NCBI GenBank assembly: GCA_023422735.1
Contig: JAFAGL010000263.1
Coordinates: forward strand, 1 to 7,556
DNA from: Pseudomonadota bacterium
Lineage (GTDB): Bacteria > Pseudomonadota > Alphaproteobacteria > Rhizobiales > Rhizobiaceae
Direction: 5' to 3'
DNA length: 7,556 bases
The position numbers were made by a program, and so were the translations under genes. Under the pieces are notes generated by a model. The model had not been told where the DNA came from and made no database searches. It saw only the letters and a list, made by a program, of their open reading frames with translations. Below, piece after piece: positions 6,187-7,556 of this stretch. Each line of letters opens with the position of its first letter. Position 1 is the stretch's first letter.

Positions 6187-6193
6187 TTCCGTG
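6179..6193 (+). promoter_or_regulatory. Ribosome binding site and GTG start of moaE
   Basis: GGAGG (6179-6183), inside the last codons of moaD, lies 7 bases before GTG at 6191-6193. This ideal site supports the GTG start. Confidence 0.8.
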
Positions 6194-6670
6194 TCTTCCA
6201 CCGTGATCCGCATTCAGCGCGAAGACTTCGACGTTACGAATGAGATTGATCGTCTTCGCAAACTAACGGGACAGATTGGTGCGGTCGTCACCTTTTGCGG
6301 CATATGTCGCGACGATGGCGGCGCGCTACTCGCTCTGGAACTCGAACACTATCCTGGCATGGCCGAGCGCGCGATTGCCGCGGTCGTCGGTGACGCGTTG
6401 GAGCGCTGGCCTTTGCAGGCTGTCACCGTCATTCACCGTTACGGACGGATCCCGGCGAAGGAGAACATCGTCCTCGTTGTCACCGCATCAGCACATCGAC
6501 AAGCCGCATTTGATGGCGCATCCTTCATAATGGACTTCCTGAAATCGAAAGCGCCATTTTGGAAAAAGTTGATCAATAGCGACGGGCATGACGGTGGCTG
6601 GGTCGACGCAAAGGAAAGCGACGACGAAGCAATGCGACGCTGGTCAGTTACCGAAAGTTTTGAGCGATAG
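6191..6670 (+). CDS. moaE: Molybdopterin synthase catalytic subunit (MoaE)
   Basis: This is the large subunit of cytosolic molybdopterin synthase. Two MoaE bind two MoaD and transfer two sulphurs onto the cyclic pterin precursor. It has 159 residues, close to the 150 of E. coli. Family landmarks are GAVVTFCGICRDD (30-42, with the conserved Arg40), LELEHYPGM (49-57), RWPLQAVTVIHR (72-83), TASAHRQAAF (98-107), and the catalytic lysine region MDFLKSKAPFWKK (114-126), where Lys118 and Lys125 match the active-site lysines of E. coli MoaE. WVDAKES (137-143) follows. The GTG start has an ideal ribosome-binding site inside moaD, so the two subunits are made together. It ends the plus-strand gene run, 66 bases before a terminator. 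Confidence 0.96.
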   Translation: MSSTVIRIQREDFDVTNEIDRLRKLTGQIGAVVTFCGICRDDGGALLALELEHYPGMAERAIAAVVGDALERWPLQAVTVIHRYGRIPAKENIVLVVTASAHRQAAFDGASFIMDFLKSKAPFWKKLINSDGHDGGWVDAKESDDEAMRRWSVTESFER

Positions 6671-6673
6671 AGA

Positions 6674-6730
6674 TCAGAAATCGGTCCCTTGAAGCCGCTG
6701 AACTTCAGTTAGGTTCCGATCTGTTTCTGA
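6674..6730 (+). repeat. Long imperfect hairpin in the moaE 3' untranslated region
   Basis: The outer stem is TCAGAAA (6674-6680) with TTTCTGA (6724-6730). Next, TCGG (6681-6684) pairs with CCGA (6716-6719), leaving a 4-base bulge TCTG. An inner stem TGAAG/CTTCA (6690-6694, 6703-6707) closes an 8-base loop. It lies between the moaE stop and the terminator. Pairing is seen in sequence; function is unknown. Confidence 0.5.
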
Positions 6731-6736
6731 AAAGTG

Positions 6737-6764
6737 AAAAGCCCGACACGATGGCCGGGCTTTT
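6737..6764. terminator. Bidirectional intrinsic terminator between moaE and ndk
   Basis: AAAAGCCCG (6737-6745) pairs with CGGGCTTTT (6756-6764) around a 10-base loop, with the T run after the GC stem on either strand. It ends the plus-strand moaE transcript and the converging ndk transcript (stop at 6788-6790). Confidence 0.9.
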
Positions 6765-6787
6765 GTTAATCGTCCAATCGGAAGTGA

Positions 6788-7210
6788 TCAGCCGACGACT
6801 TCGGTTTGCGAGAACCAGTATGCGATTTCTTCAGCAGCGGTTTCCGGGGCATCCGAGCCATGCACGGAGTTTTCGCCGATCGACAGCGCGTGAACCTTGC
6901 GGATCGTGCCCTCATCAGCGTTGGCCGGGTTTGTTGCTCCCATCACTTCACGATTCTTGGCGATAGCGTTTTCGCCCTCCAGGACTTGAACGACCGTGGG
7001 GCCAGACGACATGAATTCGCACAGTTCGTCGAAGAAAGGACGATCCTTGTGAACGGCGTAGAAGCCTTCTGCCTCACGACGGCTCATCCAGACACGGCGC
7101 GACGCAACAACGCGCAGGCCTGCGTCTTCTAGCATTTTGGTGATCGCGCCGGTCAGATTGCGCTTGGTCGCATCCGGCTTGATCATCGAAAAAGTACGCT
7201 CTAGCGCCAT
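6788..7210 (-). CDS. ndk: Nucleoside diphosphate kinase
   Basis: The product is 140 residues, the standard length. It moves the gamma-phosphate from ATP to other (d)NDPs through a phosphohistidine, balancing cytosolic nucleotide pools. ERTFSMIKPDA (4-14) carries the conserved Lys11. FYAVHK (50-55) has Tyr51. GATNP (91-95) and ADEGTIR (98-104) are family hallmarks. The active-site His117 is in the signature NSVHGSDA (114-121). The ATG at 7208-7210 is preceded on the minus strand by AGGA about 10 bases upstream. An in-frame upstream extension would cross the promoter region and does not match the family. The gene has its own promoter (7253-7281) and ends at the shared terminator with moaE. Confidence 0.97.
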   Translation of the reverse strand: MALERTFSMIKPDATKRNLTGAITKMLEDAGLRVVASRRVWMSRREAEGFYAVHKDRPFFDELCEFMSSGPTVVQVLEGENAIAKNREVMGATNPANADEGTIRKVHALSIGENSVHGSDAPETAAEEIAYWFSQTEVVG

Positions 7211-7252
7211 TGTCTTGGTGTCCTGCTTTTGAATGTTCGGAAGGTGGGCCGC

Positions 7253-7281
7253 TCTATACAGAGCCCCCTTCCCCTTGCCAA
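7253..7281 (-). promoter_or_regulatory. Sigma-70-like promoter of ndk
   Basis: On the minus strand TTGGCA (7281-7276) and TATAGA (7258-7253) are separated by exactly 17 bases. The region lies between the stop of the upstream GST gene and ndk. A start near 7246 would give a leader of about 36 bases. This is the best promoter match in the window. Confidence 0.7.
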
Positions 7282-7293
7282 GCCTTTCCCTGC

Positions 7294-7556
7294 TCAGGTC
7301 GCGGCAGGCACGCTTAATCCGGCTCCACCGTGTAGGTGCAAGCAGCGCTGGAACCACTCTGACACGGGATCATCCCGTTCCAGAAACTCATAAGGAGAAA
7401 TGACACGCGCCCATTGCAGCGCCCCGAACACGATATAATCACAAAACAGCGGGTCGTTACCGCCGAGATATGGTTGATGATCCAGAAGGCTACGCAGCGG
7501 TTCAAGACTCTCGCGAAACGCCTGACGCTTTTCATTGCGTCCGACCGGCACATCTT
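7294..7556 (-). CDS. Glutathione S-transferase family protein, C-terminal part (5' end beyond the window)
   Basis: The frame is open from the right edge to the stop at 7294-7296, giving the last 87 or so residues. It is the helical C-terminal domain of a GST: FRESLEPLRSLL, then PYLGGNDPLFCDYIVFGAL with the N-capping Asp of the core helix, then WARVISPYEFLERDDPV and WFQRCLHLHGG. The N-terminal thioredoxin domain lies outside the window, so activity and subclass cannot be judged. It is unrelated in detail to the GST at 705-1304. It reads in the same direction as ndk, 83 bases upstream, with no terminator between, so some read-through into ndk is possible. Any apparent start codon near the edge (e.g. 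GTG at 7551-7549) is internal. Confidence 0.85.
   Translation of the reverse strand, partial: DVPVGRNEKRQAFRESLEPLRSLLDHQPYLGGNDPLFCDYIVFGALQWARVISPYEFLERDDPVSEWFQRCLHLHGGAGLSVPAAT

Overview
This window looks like chromosomal DNA of an alphaproteobacterium of the order Hyphomicrobiales, most likely near Brucella/Ochrobactrum. The evidence is an Omp25/Omp31-type outer membrane barrel protein, the run uvrC - pgsA - moaD - moaE facing ndk, glutathione S-transferases of proteobacterial type, and moderate GC. This is inference from protein resemblance and remembered gene order; no database search was possible. There are no mobile elements, CRISPR arrays, tRNAs or rRNAs, and I see no clear undescribed multi-gene system. 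The interesting material is at small scale, in RNA structures and start-site architecture.

Left part (1-1362): the 3' part of an RNase T2 gene with a lipoprotein signal, then a TTG-started YibF-like glutathione S-transferase 25 bases downstream, ending at a bidirectional terminator. The terminator also serves the converging outer membrane protein gene (1381-2049, minus strand), whose leader can form a nested RNA structure. A 344-base divergent intergenic region separates it from a plus-strand gene run.

Centre (2303-6764): a promoter drives a short-chain dehydrogenase with pteridine-reductase (FolM/PTR1-like) hallmarks. It is joined by an ATGA stop/start overlap to uvrC (nucleotide excision repair). 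After a 115-base gap come pgsA (phosphatidylglycerophosphate synthase), moaD (overlapping pgsA by 8 bases) and moaE (4 bases later), together encoding molybdopterin synthase. A perfect 13-bp inverted repeat lies in the last codons of the dehydrogenase gene, ending two bases before the putative uvrC ribosome-binding site. The moaE 3' region carries a long imperfect hairpin followed by a second bidirectional terminator.

Right part (6737-7556, minus strand): ndk (nucleoside diphosphate kinase), preceded by a good sigma-70-like promoter. Upstream of that is the 3' part of a second, unrelated glutathione S-transferase running off the window edge. Most genes are housekeeping (repair, phospholipid, cofactor and nucleotide metabolism) with envelope and stress-type genes on the left.
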